In this document: positions 9,764 through 19,190 of the stretch, piece by piece
Position numbering within the stretch: position 1 is the first letter of the stretch
How the letters are laid out: each line of letters starts with the position of its first letter
NCBI GenBank assembly: GCA_025594325.1
Contig: JANHCV010000005.1
Location: forward strand, 1,515,501 to 1,579,500
Length of the DNA stretch: 64,000 nucleotides
Source: Blastocladiella emersonii ATCC 22665
Lineage: Eukaryota > Blastocladiomycota > Blastocladiomycetes > Blastocladiales > Blastocladiaceae
Direction: 5' to 3'
Program-made: the position numbers and the translations under genes
The notes under the pieces: model-generated
Database searches by the model: none
The model's input: only the letters and a program-made list of their open reading frames with translations
Told to the model about the DNA's origin: nothing

Positions 9764-11486
9764 ATGAATGCAAAAATGAAGGGCCTCGACTTGCCGCAAA
9801 TCATTGAATCCGTGCTCTGCTACGCCGTCGAGCTTCACGACGACGAAAACGATCTGGTCGGGCTCATGCAGTACGCGCGTGTCATGCGCCGCGCCGACAT
9901 CCCGCGCGTCACGGGCGCCATCTTACAGCGTTGTCCCTTTCTGTCCATCGACGAGGCGAGCACGTGCGGGGACCTCGAGCTTCTGGAGCTCTGGTGCGAA
10001 TCGGCGTCCACGCTGCGCTACTCGGCCGAAGCGCTGCTCGGGGCCGCTCATAACAACCACTACGGAGTGCTCGACTGGTGGCGCGACTCTGGGCTTCCGC
10101 TTCCGCCTTACGATGGCGAGCTTCACGAAACCGAATTTCGCGTTGTCGCGGGTGTTGTTGGAGCGCGGGCGATCGCCGAGATGGTGGAGCTGCGGACTGT
10201 ACGTGCCTTTTGGCGTCGAGCTAAACTGACGGCTACTAACACATTCGCCATAGCTCCCCGACACTTACGTTGAGCCCGGCGACGAGTATATCAAGCGCAA
10301 CCTGGCGGCCATCACCGCGGGTCAGTTCGACTACCTCTCGATCAAGGGTGGCCGGCTGACGGCCAGCGGGATCGAGGCCCTCAGCGGCGCGCTTTCGCAC
10401 AACTGCCAGGCTCTCAGGGTTTTGCACTTTGATCCGTGCAACCTGTCTATCGATGCCGTCCGTTCAATCACGCTTCCGCCGTCGGCCAACGTCACGACGT
10501 TCGAGTTCGAGGCTCTTCGACACGACCTGCCCTACGGAGGTCCCAATGTCCCTCCCGGCCGCTCGCTCCCCAATTCCGTGACCGCGCTGAATTTCAAAAA
10601 CTCGTGTGCTTTCCAGCATACTGATGCAGCGTTTGGCAGTCTCTTCCCGGCTGGTCTCAAGGTTCTGTTTTTCCTCGACTACGACTTCAGAGAGCTTGAC
10701 GAGTCGACGACATTGTTCACATATCTTCCAGCGGCGCTGTACAACCTCCTTTTCTCCGGGTGCATTTTCTCTGACGAGTTCGAGTCCGAGTCCGAGTTCG
10801 AATCGGACTCTTCGGTGCCTCCCGCCTTTGCCGCACTTACTCGCTCGCTCCCGGCTTCGATCAAATCGCTCACCGTGACCGATTGTGAGCTCGACACTGC
10901 CGCGCTTGGAGAGCTTGCCCGGGCCCTTCCCGCGTCGCTCGAGTTTCTTGATCTGTCGAGCAACGACTTTGCCGGCGGATCGATGGCTGCCTTGATTCCG
11001 CACCTTCCTGCTACTCTGAACAGCCTCAACCTGATGTTCTGCGAGCTCGACGATACCGATCTCTCGAGCCTTGCGCGCGGACTTCCCGACCAACTTCACA
11101 CCCTGAAACTCCACGGCCAAGGCCACGCCTCGCTGACCAGTGCGGATGCGCGCGGCTGCCGCGAGCTCGCCTCGTCGTTCGAGCGGCTTTCGCAGATCAC
11201 GACCCTGTATCTCTGCGCGGTGGGGCTCACCGATGCGGACGTGGCCATCTTGGTGGAACGCTTATCGCCGCGGATCACGGCGCTCGCGCTCGACGGGAAC
11301 CCCATCACGGACGCTTGCATTCCCAACCTTGTGCAGCTCATCAAGTCAATCGATGAGGGTAGCGAGCTGGGCTTGTCGTTCGGGGAGACTCAGATCTCGC
11401 AGGCGAGACCCTTTGGGAATTTCTGGTACCGGGGCTTAATACGGTACGGCTCGTGGCGGTTCATGTGCTCGATTACCCGCGCTTGA
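9764..11486 (+). CDS. LRR-family copy C, intact long form
   Basis: Exons 9764-10198 and 10254-11486. The intron (10199-10253, 55 bp) has donor GTACGT, branch CTAAC and acceptor ATAG in phase 0, giving 555 aa. ATG 9764 starts MNAKMKGLDL; an alternative start is ATG 9776, which aligns with the starts of relatives. Residues 10-145 form the family N-terminal module: an alpha-helical lead (LPQIIESVLCYAV), RVMRRADIP, CPFLSIDEAS, and an ankyrin-like repeat ending DWWRDSGLPLPP. Residues 160-540 hold LRRs such as LPASLEFLDLSSNDF and LPATLNSLNLMFCEL. No signal peptide or membrane segment is seen, so it is probably intracellular. This is the best reference copy of the plus-strand group; the minus-strand gene at 25231-27012 has the same layout. 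Function unknown; LRR and ankyrin modules usually bind proteins. Confidence 0.85.
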
Positions 11487-11679
11487 TTTCAAATACACAC
11501 ATTTGCCGTTGTTCTACACTGACATCGTCCGTTCCATCGACAGCACAGAGAATGTCCCGGATATGGTTGCACTAAACACAAAGGACTACCAAATCCGCCA
11601 ACAAATGAACTGCTTCGGACGCCGCGACGCGCGAAAGGAAGCGCCGCGCGACGACGCGTCGTTCATTTGAGGTGACAGG

Positions 11680-11685
11680 CACGTG
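11680..11685 (+). promoter_or_regulatory. CACGTG box upstream of copy D
   Basis: CACGTG followed by ACTGCGCTCCCAC, 90 bp before the copy D ATG. The same downstream bases, slightly varied, follow the boxes of copies E and F. The 288 bp between copies C and D hold nothing else. Confidence 0.45.
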
Positions 11686-11774
11686 ACTGCGCTCCCACCG
11701 TTCCCTTGCCCTTCTTCGCTTCCGCGCTGGATGCCTTCGCGTCTCCCGACTTTCGCAAGACTCATGGCAACAAC

Positions 11775-12965
11775 ATGAACTCGAGTCTCAACTTGCTGCA
11801 CATTTATGAGCGGATTCTCGTCATTGCCGTCCAGTCTCACGACTCGAAGGACTTGCGCGGGCTCGCTGAGTACACGCGGGTCATGCGGCGCGCCGATGCA
11901 CCCGGCCTAACGCGCGCCATCCTTCGGCGTTGCCCCCTCCTCTCCATGGATCACGCGACCGTTCGCGGCTACACAACCGTCCTGGACATGTGGCGCGAGT
12001 CGGGGCTCCCTTTGCGCTACTCGGCAGAAGCGTTCGAGTGGGCAGCCCGCGTATACCAGTACCGATCCTTCGATTGGTGGCGCGATTCGGGGCTCCCGCT
12101 CCCGCCGCACAATAGACAGATGCACGAGGATTACCTTTCAGTTGTCGCGGGCGTGGTCGGGGCTCGCGCGATCTCTGAAATGCTGCACAAGAAACCCGTT
12201 CGTGACTCCGCTTTTGTCAAACAGTGATATGCACCTTTTCTGACCGCACCCGCCGCCTGCATCTAGTTTTTGGCGACCACAACGGAGCCAGGTGACGAGA
12301 TTGTGAACCGACTGTTCACGTCTATCGTTTCTGGCACTGTCACAGGCGAGTGGATGAGCAGTACCACTGACGTGCGGATTCACGGCCGTTTGACGGCTGA
12401 GGGCATCGCGACCCTCAATCGTGCGCTGGCATCCCCACGTCAATCCATCTCCGCACTGTCATTTGGGCCGTGCAACATGACTGCCGCGTCAGCTCGCTCG
12501 CTAGCGCTCCCTTGGAGCGTGAAAACTCTCATTTTCGAAAACATGCGACACGACGCCCCTCGGGGCGCACGACGCGCAGCTCCGGGTTGCGCGTTCCCTC
12601 GCACTGTGACCTCACTCTCGTTCTAACGCTCGTGCGTCGAACGGCCGTGTGATGACGAGCTTGGCAGCCTTTTCCCGCGGACTCTCACCTACTTGCTCTT
12701 CCAATCGTACGACTTTGGCCAGCTTGACGAGTCGACGTCGCTGTTCACACATCTCCCAGCAACCCTGGAGACACTGATCATCATCAAATGCACCTTTTGC
12801 AAGAGCAGCGACTCTTCGCGACCTGCGCCCGCGTTTGTTGCGCTCGTCCGCTCAGTTCCGCAGTCGCTTGCTACGCTTGTCCTAGGCCAGTGCCAGTTGA
12901 CCCGCGCGGATACGCTTGAGCTTCAGCAGCGGCTTCCTCCGTCCATCAAGGTGCTCAACGCGTAG
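11775..12965 (+). pseudogene. LRR-family copy D, one premature stop
   Basis: Exon 1 is 11775-12197 (MNSSLNLLHIYERILVIAVQ, RVMRRADAPG, DWWRDSGLPLPP). The intron is 12198-12266 (donor GTTCGT, acceptor CTAG, phase 0). Exon 2 starts at 12267 (FLATTTEPGDE) and is cut by TAA at 12624-12626, where copy E reads TAC CAC (Tyr-His). After the stop the same frame continues through LGSLFPRTL, YDFGQLDESTSLF and the family C-terminus to 12965. Apart from this stop it would encode a short-form protein like copies E and F. It may be recently inactivated or a sequencing error. The last 155 bp or so are nearly identical to copy E. Confidence 0.8.
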
Positions 12966-13139
12966 TCTATTCAGGTGCACCGGAAGTAGCCAAACGCGTT
13001 GGTGGCGAGCGGTCGAACGACCGTCCACCCGAAATGGCAAAATGGCTGGGATAGGGTGGCTTCTGCACAGGTTAACCTCGCGTTCACCCATTCGCCCATC
13101 CGCAAACTTATGCGGAGCGTCTGAAGCTGTAAGCCGCGG

Positions 13140-13194
13140 CACGTGAAGTGAAGCGACCCGACATGCGCTATTCATATCGCGTGGTGGGCACGTG
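13140..13194 (+). promoter_or_regulatory. CACGTG boxes upstream of copy E
   Basis: Two CACGTG boxes (13140-13145 and 13189-13194); the second is 95 bp before the ATG and is followed by ACGGCGCTCTCAC as in copy D. The rest of the 323-bp gap after copy D shows no gene. Confidence 0.45.
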
Positions 13195-13288
13195 ACGGCG
13201 CTCTCACGCTGTCCGTGTGCTTTCTCGCGCTTCGCCCTGGCACCGCGCTCGCTCCACTCTCAAAGGACACGAAACTCATGAAAGCAAC

Positions 13289-14465
13289 ATGAACTCGAGC
13301 CTTAACTTGCTGCACATTTATGAGCGGATCCTAGTCCATGCAGTCCAGCTTCATGACCAGAACGACCTGCGCGGACTCGCCGAGTACGCGCGCGTCATGC
13401 GGCGTGCCGACATCCTGGACGTCATCCGCGCCATTTTGCAACGTTGTCCCCTCCTCTCAATGGACGAGGCGAGCGCGCGTGGAAAAGTTGCAGTCCTCGA
13501 GTTGTGGCGTCGATTGGGGCTGCCCCTTCATTACACAGTTAAAGCGCTGCTCGGGGCCGGTCGCGGCTATCACTACTCCGCGTTGGACTGGTGGCGCGAT
13601 TCGGGGCTTCCGCTCCCGCCGCACCGCGGCAAGTTCCACGAGGACTATTTTTCAGTTGTCGCGGGCGTCGTTGGGGCTCGCGCCGTCACTGAAATGTTAA
13701 ACAAGCAGGCCGTACGTGATTCCTGCTTCGCTCGAAGTGCCCCGTCTGTGCCTAATTTCGACCCCGTTCGCCACGTTCTTCTAGTATTCGCCGTGCCTGA
13801 TGGAGCCGGGCGACGCGACCGTATTTCGCAAGTCCTTCGATATAGCTTCCGGCGACACTGACGCCGTGCGGATTGGCGGTGGCCGGTTGACAGCGGTCGG
13901 CATTGCGGCCCTCAACTATGCCCTCGCATTGCCCCAGCAAACCGTTCGCACTGTGTCCTTTGGGCCGTGCAACATGACCGCGGCGTCTGCCCTCTCTCTC
14001 AAGCTGCCGCCTAGCGTAAATAGCCTCGTTTTTGAGAACATGCGGCACGACACCTTTGGCAGCGCAGAAAGCGCGGCTCCGAGTCGCTCGTTGCCCCGTA
14101 CTATTGTGTCGCTCTCGTTCTACCACTCGCGCGTCGAACGGCCGTGTGACGCCGAGTTTGGCAGCCTCTTCCCGCGCACCCTCACGTACTTGCTTTTCCA
14201 ATCGTACGATTTCAGCGAGCTTGACGAGTCAACGTCGCTATTCGGATACCTCCCAGCAACCCTCGAGACGCTTATCCTGGACAGGTGCTCGTTTGGCGGG
14301 AACGGCAGCGACTCTTCGCGACCTGCGCCCGCGTTTGTTGCGCTCGTCCGCTCAGTTCCGCAGTCGCTTGCTACGCTTGTCCTAGGCCAGTGCCAGTTGA
14401 CCCGCGCGGATACGCTCGAGCTTCAGCAGCGGCTTCCTCCGTGCATCAAGGTGCTCAAGACATAG
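13289..14465 (+). CDS. LRR-family copy E, intact short form
   Basis: Exons 13289-13711 and 13785-14465; the intron (73 bp) has donor GTACGT and acceptor CTAG in phase 0, giving 367 aa. The start MNSSLNLLHIYERIL matches copy D. The N-terminal module (1-141) has RVMRRADILD, CPLLSMDEASARG, WRRLGLPLHYT and DWWRDSGLPLPPH. The C-terminal module begins YSPCLMEPGDAT and carries LRR-like units (FGPCNM, GSLFPRTLTYLLF, LPATLETLILDRC), ending LPPCIKVLKT. Compared with copy C it lacks the last 180 or so residues of repeats, as copy F does, so two length classes exist. No stops or frameshifts seen. Confidence 0.85.
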
Positions 14466-15633
14466 TCGGACGTGTTGGCGAGCGGGGCTCCCAACATGGC
14501 TGTTCGCGTGCGGATAGCAGTCTTTGTGTTCTTTCCCATGATCCATGAATACATCTTGCTGCCATTACGCATGGTATCCTTTTCTTGATTATCGCGGTAC
14601 AATGTTTTCCCACGAGTAGTGCCAACACTCTGGTCACGCCGCGACACATGTCGCGACTCGTCGCTAGTAGACGCTGATGCGTCGACCTGGTCGTGCGTCA
14701 CGCATACCCCCAGGTTCGCTCGCTCCTTGACCCACCCTCTCGAGTGCGGGGAGCCCGCGCGCGAACCGTCTTGTCCTTGATTGCTCACCACGTCCATTCG
14801 CGTCAGGACCGTCCTCGCGGCGCCGCCGCCACCTGCAACATGGCGCAGTTCGGATCCACCTCGGGCAACTTCTCGCCAACAAGCTTGCCCTTGCGATCCC
14901 TCTGCCTGCGCTCGGTACGCTTGTTCTCTCCATCCATTGACCTGCCTCCTCATTGCTCACCTGCTCGCTCCAGTCCAGAACGCCGCAACCGCACCCCGCA
15001 CTTCTCTCACAGCCACGGTCAAGCACAACCTGCTCGCCGATCCCGACCGGTGAGCCCCTTGTCGCGGGCGTACCACGGCTCGTTCCACGTGGCGACTAGG
15101 GTGACCAAGGTACGTCCTTGTAGTGCAGCCACGCGGTCATGGAACTGACGCGCTCGCATGTCCACGTGTACCTGTTGTAGACCTCGCGCGACACGCACAA
15201 ATTTCCCGTACTCAAGGCCCCGGCGGACGCGCGTCAAGGGCAAGGCGCCGCACCTCAAGCACAAGGTTGACCAAGGATGATGGTCGTTGTGATCTTCGTG
15301 GCGACTCGGGCGAGTCTCGCCCTGAGCGTCCGCTCTTCCTCTGGTTCTCTGGTCAATACACTGTTCTTCATAGTGAACCATGGCTTGGCTCCGGACAGCT
15401 TGAAAAGGATCTGAGAGCCCTCATTGCTCAATCTTGGCAGCCCCATTTTCATCCAGATGTGGCCGCTAAACTTTAAAAATCTTTACCTGCCAAGGTTCGC
15501 GAAGATTTGTAGAAAACATTCGAAAAGTAAGGCTGATAACGTCTCAAAAGATTTGAGGTCCCCAAATCTTCTCCCATTTTCGGGCCGCATCTTTTCTGAC
15601 CTTGGCGGGTTCTGGGTGTGTGAGCGCTTTAAA
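14466..15633. other. Intergenic, no convincing gene
   Basis: An ATG at 14839 and later a coding-looking stretch reading VQNAATAPRTSLTATVKH (near 14970-15050) could be exons of a small gene joined by an intron with donor GTACGC and acceptor CCAG, but no continuous product could be assembled. From about 15470 to 15600 the sequence is unusually AT-rich with repeated AAATCTT/AAGATTT words, including an inverted pair at 15548-15555 and 15563-15570. Confidence 0.35.
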
Positions 15634-15666
15634 GACGCGTCGCTCATAGCGAGTGGAGCACACGTG
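15634..15666 (+). promoter_or_regulatory. Family promoter block upstream of copy F
   Basis: GACGCGTCGC (15634-15643) and CACGTG (15661-15666), 95 bp before the ATG at 15761, followed by ACTGCGCCC as in copy D. Confidence 0.5.
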
Positions 15667-15760
15667 ACTGCGCCCGTATACTGTTCTTGTGCGTTTTCGC
15701 ACTTCGACCCGATTTCGCGCCTACGCTACTCCCGAAACACGCGAAAGTAATGGCAGCAAC

Positions 15761-16936
15761 ATGGACTCGAGCTTGAACTTGCCGCACATCGTTGAGCGAG
15801 TGCTTTGCTATGCGGTCGCGGCGCACGACGACCCGGACGATCTGCAAGGGCTCGCCGAGTACGCGCGCGTCATGCGACGCGTCGACATCCCGGGCGTGAT
15901 TCGCGCCATTTTGCAACGCTGCCCCCTGCTTTCCATGGACGAGGCGAGCACGCGCGGGAACGTGGCAACTCTCGAGCTGTGGCGCAAATCTGGGCTTCCC
16001 ATGACCTACACGAGCCAGGCCTTGATCGGAGCCGCCCGCGGCAGTCACTATCGTGTCTTGGACTGGTGGCGCGATTCGGGGCTTTTGCTGCCGCCGCATG
16101 ACCCACTCCGCGACGGACCACACTACTACTTTGCAACTGTCGCCGGCATCATTGGAGCTCGCGCCGTTGTCGAAATGCGCAGAACCGTCCGTGATTCTTG
16201 ATTCGCTCGTGGTGTCCTGTCTGTGTGTCTTACTCCGTTCGCCACGCTCGTCTAGTACTCGGCGGCCTCGATGGAGCCGGGCGACGCGACCGTACTCCGT
16301 AATTCCAGCGAAATAGCTTCCGGCAACACCGAAAATGTGATCATTGACGGTGGTCTTTTGACAGCGGCCGGCATCGAGGCCCTCAACCGTGCCCTCGCGT
16401 CGCCCCAGCAAACCGTTCGCACCCTGTCCTTTCGACCGTGCAACATGACTGCCGCGTCAGCCCGCTCGCTTAGACTTCCGCGCAGCGTGTTTGGTCTCGT
16501 CTTTGATAACATGCGGCACGATGCCCCTCGCGGCGCGCCGCAGGCAGCTCTGGGCTGCCCGCTCCCTCCTACCGTTACCTCGCTTTGCTTCCGCAACTCG
16601 CGCGTCGAACGGCCGTGCGCTGCTGACTTTGGCAGCCTCTTCCCGCGCAGCCTCGCGCACTTGTCGTTCCAATCGTACGATTTTGGCCAGCTTGACGAGT
16701 CGACATCGCTGTTCAAATTTCTCCCGAAAGCGCTCAAGACTCTTCTCTTCGTCGAGTGCACGTTCGGCGAGAGTCGCGACCACTCGCGACCCGCCCCCGC
16801 GTTCGCTGTGTTCGTCCGCTCGCTCCCAAGATTGCTCGCGAAACTCACCTTTGACAAGTGCCCGCTATCCCGCGCCGAGATCTTTGTGCTCGAGCACCGG
16901 CTTCCTCCGCCCATCCAGGTGCGCCGCAAGACGTAG
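15761..16936 (+). CDS. LRR-family copy F, intact short form
   Basis: Exons 15761-16186 and 16256-16936; the intron (69 bp) has donor GTCCGT and acceptor CTAG in phase 0, giving 368 aa. Exon 1 starts MDSSLNLPHIVERVLCYAV and contains RVMRRVDIPGVIRAIL, CPLLSMDEASTRG, WRKSGLPMTYT and DWWRDSGLLLPPH. Exon 2 begins YSAASMEPGDAT and holds the LRR-like units (PCNMTAASARSL, GSLFPRSLAHLSF, YDFGQLDESTSLF), ending LPPPIQVRRKT. The GTCCGT donor is non-consensus, but the same donor is used in the deubiquitinase and receptor copy 6 in this window. ATG 16271 inside exon 2 is not a separate start. Confidence 0.85.
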
Positions 16937-17272
16937 TCGAACGCGTTGGCGGTGAGCGAACAGACAACTGTTTGCCCGGATCAGAGCGCTAGTGTTTGTT
17001 TTCGCGATTGACGAATACATATCTTGATGCCGATACGTATGGTCCCTCCGTCTTCCTTGTCACGACGTCCGCAGGTGACAGCACCAGATCCGCTTCGCTC
17101 GTCGCGTCGCGCGTCACGAAACGTCTTCTCTGACGCGTCGCGTTATCACGTGTGGAGGTTGAGACATTTTGTTTCAGCGCAGCTGACCCTCACGGACCAT
17201 CCAGCACGCGAGCAACTCGGAGAAGATAGTGTACAATTAGGGCACCCAGTCACAGGCGCCACCCTCCTAACC
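16937..17272. other. Intergenic with orphan promoter-like block
   Basis: No gene seen. GACGCGTCGCGTTATCACGT at 17132-17151 repeats the block found before copies B and C, but no family copy follows, so it may be the remnant of a lost copy. Confidence 0.4.
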
Positions 17273-18802
17273 TCACTGCTTGGCCTCGTCTGCCATAGCG
17301 AGCTCGATACACTCGCGGAACCGCTTCATCCCCTCGCGCATCTGCTCGTCCGAGGCCGTCGAGTACGTCGCGCGGACGAGGTTGCACTCGGTGACGCCGG
17401 GGACAGCGTTCGGGAGGAACTCGAGGCCGGGGAGGAGGAGCACCTTGCGGTCCATGGCGTACTTGGAGATGAGGGCGCCGGCGTCGCGGATCCCGGGGAG
17501 GCGCATCCAGAGGAACATGCCGGCCTGCGGGACGTCGAGCTCGACGAGCCCGTCGCGCAGGAGCCCCGTGTCGTCCATGGCCTTGAGCATGGCGTCGCGG
17601 CGGCCGTGGTAGAAGGCGGCGACCTTGGCGGCGTGGGCGAGGAACCCGCGCGGGTCGTTGTTCCAGCGGTGGTGGGCGAGGGCGAGGAAGACGGCCTGCG
17701 AGAGGCCCGTGGGCTGGAGCGACGTGGCCTGGATGTCGAGGGCGATGCGGTCGACGAGCGGCTGCGGGCCGGTCACGAGGCCGAGGCGAAGGCCCGCCGA
17801 GACCACCTTGGAGAAGGACTCGAACCGCAGCACGCGGCCGTCCGTGTCCATGGACAGGTACGAGGGCACGAGCTGGCGGCGGAAGGCGTCGCCGAGATCG
17901 GCCTCAGCCGCCGCGTCAGTGAGCGGCGCCGTCAGCGCCGTCGGGCTAGCGGCGTCGGGGTGCACGTCCTTGACGAACTGCAGGTAGTAGTAGGGGTCGT
18001 CCTCGAGCAGGATCAGGTCGTGGCGCTGCAGGAGCGCGTAGATGGCCTTGCGGCGCTCGAGCGTGGCCATGGACCCGCTCGGGTTACCGCCCGACGGCAC
18101 CGTGTACAGCGCCTTGGGCAGCGGCGTGTCCTTGGGCCAGCCCGCGAGAATCTTCTCGAGCTCGGTGGGCACCAGGCCGTGCGCGTCGGTCGGCACCTCG
18201 ACGAGCTTGACGCCGTTGGCCTTGGCGAGCGGGCGCAGGATCGCGAGGGTGCCGACGTAGCACGGCGACTCGACGAGGATCGCCTCGCCGGGCGCGACGA
18301 GCGCGGCAATCGCCTTGGCCATGAGGTCCTGCGACCCGTTGGCGACGCACAGGGTGCGTGGGTGCGCGTGCGACTTGGGCGTGGGTCCGTGGACAGCCGT
18401 CTGCAGCTCGCCCAGGAACCGCTGCAGGTCCGGGTGGCCCGGCGTCGGCCCGTACTGCAGCGCGGCGCGCGTGGCGTCCTCGCCGAGGTTGATGACGGCG
18501 CCGTCCTTGAGCGTCAGCTGCACGTTGGCGACGGGGAAGGTGGCCGGGTTCGGCAGGCCGCCCGCCAGCGAGATCATGCCGGGCGCCGCCATCAGCGGCT
18601 GCAGCGCGCGGATCGCCGACGGCTTGCGCGCGAGGGACAGCGCCGTGAACCGCGGCGTGTAGTCGGTGATGGGCTTGGCGGTCTGCATGGTAGTGGTCGT
18701 CGTGGAGTACATGGCGGCCACAGCGGCAGCGGCGGGAGAGCGCGCAACGAGGCGGCCGGCGGCGGCACGGCGCGCGGCCAGCGAAGCGAGGTGCGGGAGC
18801 AT
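17273..18802 (-). CDS. AADAT: Kynurenine/2-aminoadipate aminotransferase, mitochondrial
   Basis: A single 509-aa frame from ATG 18802. The protein is a fold-type I PLP aminotransferase. Landmarks of the AadAT/KAT II (yeast Aro8-like) group are MISLAGGLPNPATFP, QYGPTPGHPDL, LYTVPSGGNPSG, LLEDDPYYYLQF, the PLP lysine in FESFSKVVSAGLRLG, and AGMFLWMRLPG near the C-terminus. The first 40 residues are rich in Ala, Arg and Ser without acids, a typical mitochondrial presequence, so it probably acts in mitochondria. Known family roles are transfer of amino groups to 2-oxoadipate in lysine metabolism and to kynurenine or aromatic keto acids. Substrate preference cannot be read from the sequence. The long plus-strand ORF opposite it is a GC-rich shadow. 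Confidence 0.92.
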   Translation of the reverse strand: MLPHLASLAARRAAAGRLVARSPAAAAVAAMYSTTTTTMQTAKPITDYTPRFTALSLARKPSAIRALQPLMAAPGMISLAGGLPNPATFPVANVQLTLKDGAVINLGEDATRAALQYGPTPGHPDLQRFLGELQTAVHGPTPKSHAHPRTLCVANGSQDLMAKAIAALVAPGEAILVESPCYVGTLAILRPLAKANGVKLVEVPTDAHGLVPTELEKILAGWPKDTPLPKALYTVPSGGNPSGSMATLERRKAIYALLQRHDLILLEDDPYYYLQFVKDVHPDAASPTALTAPLTDAAAEADLGDAFRRQLVPSYLSMDTDGRVLRFESFSKVVSAGLRLGLVTGPQPLVDRIALDIQATSLQPTGLSQAVFLALAHHRWNNDPRGFLAHAAKVAAFYHGRRDAMLKAMDDTGLLRDGLVELDVPQAGMFLWMRLPGIRDAGALISKYAMDRKVLLLPGLEFLPNAVPGVTECNLVRATYSTASDEQMREGMKRFRECIELAMADEAKQ

Positions 18803-19190
18803 TGTGCAAGTCTACGCGCGGCGCGGTCATCCGTGAGAAATCAGGCCGTGGCGCAGCGTGGGAGTCGGCCGTCAGGTCAGGCTGGGAACCCATCGCATCG
18901 CGTCTCTATCAACTGGGCGATCTGCGGGCACCCGCCTGCCCGTTCGGGCGCACGCACACCTGGAAAGGGGAGAGCAATCGGCGGCAGTTGCAGGCGGTGG
19001 CCAGCTCTGACGGGGCACCCGGGGAGATGGATGGCGGAGAGCGGGCCCGTGATGCGATGGAGCGAGCCGGCGATGAAAAGACAACAGCGCAAGCCCCAGC
19101 GCCACTCGCGTGACGGTCACCCCATTTCCCGTCGCGTCTCGCACCTCGTCGACATCAACAGTACGAGTCGTTCATTATCATCATCGCCCA
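18803..19190. other. Intergenic, nothing seen
   Basis: The 388 bp between the aminotransferase start and the stop of the next minus-strand gene hold no supported feature beyond likely promoter and 3' UTR sequence. Confidence 0.5.

Noticed and set aside
13800-14465. LRR exon as a separate gene starting at ATG 13800
   Set aside because: Every family member has an intron acceptor just upstream and a phase-0 match to the head exon; the ATG is internal and absent in copies C and D.
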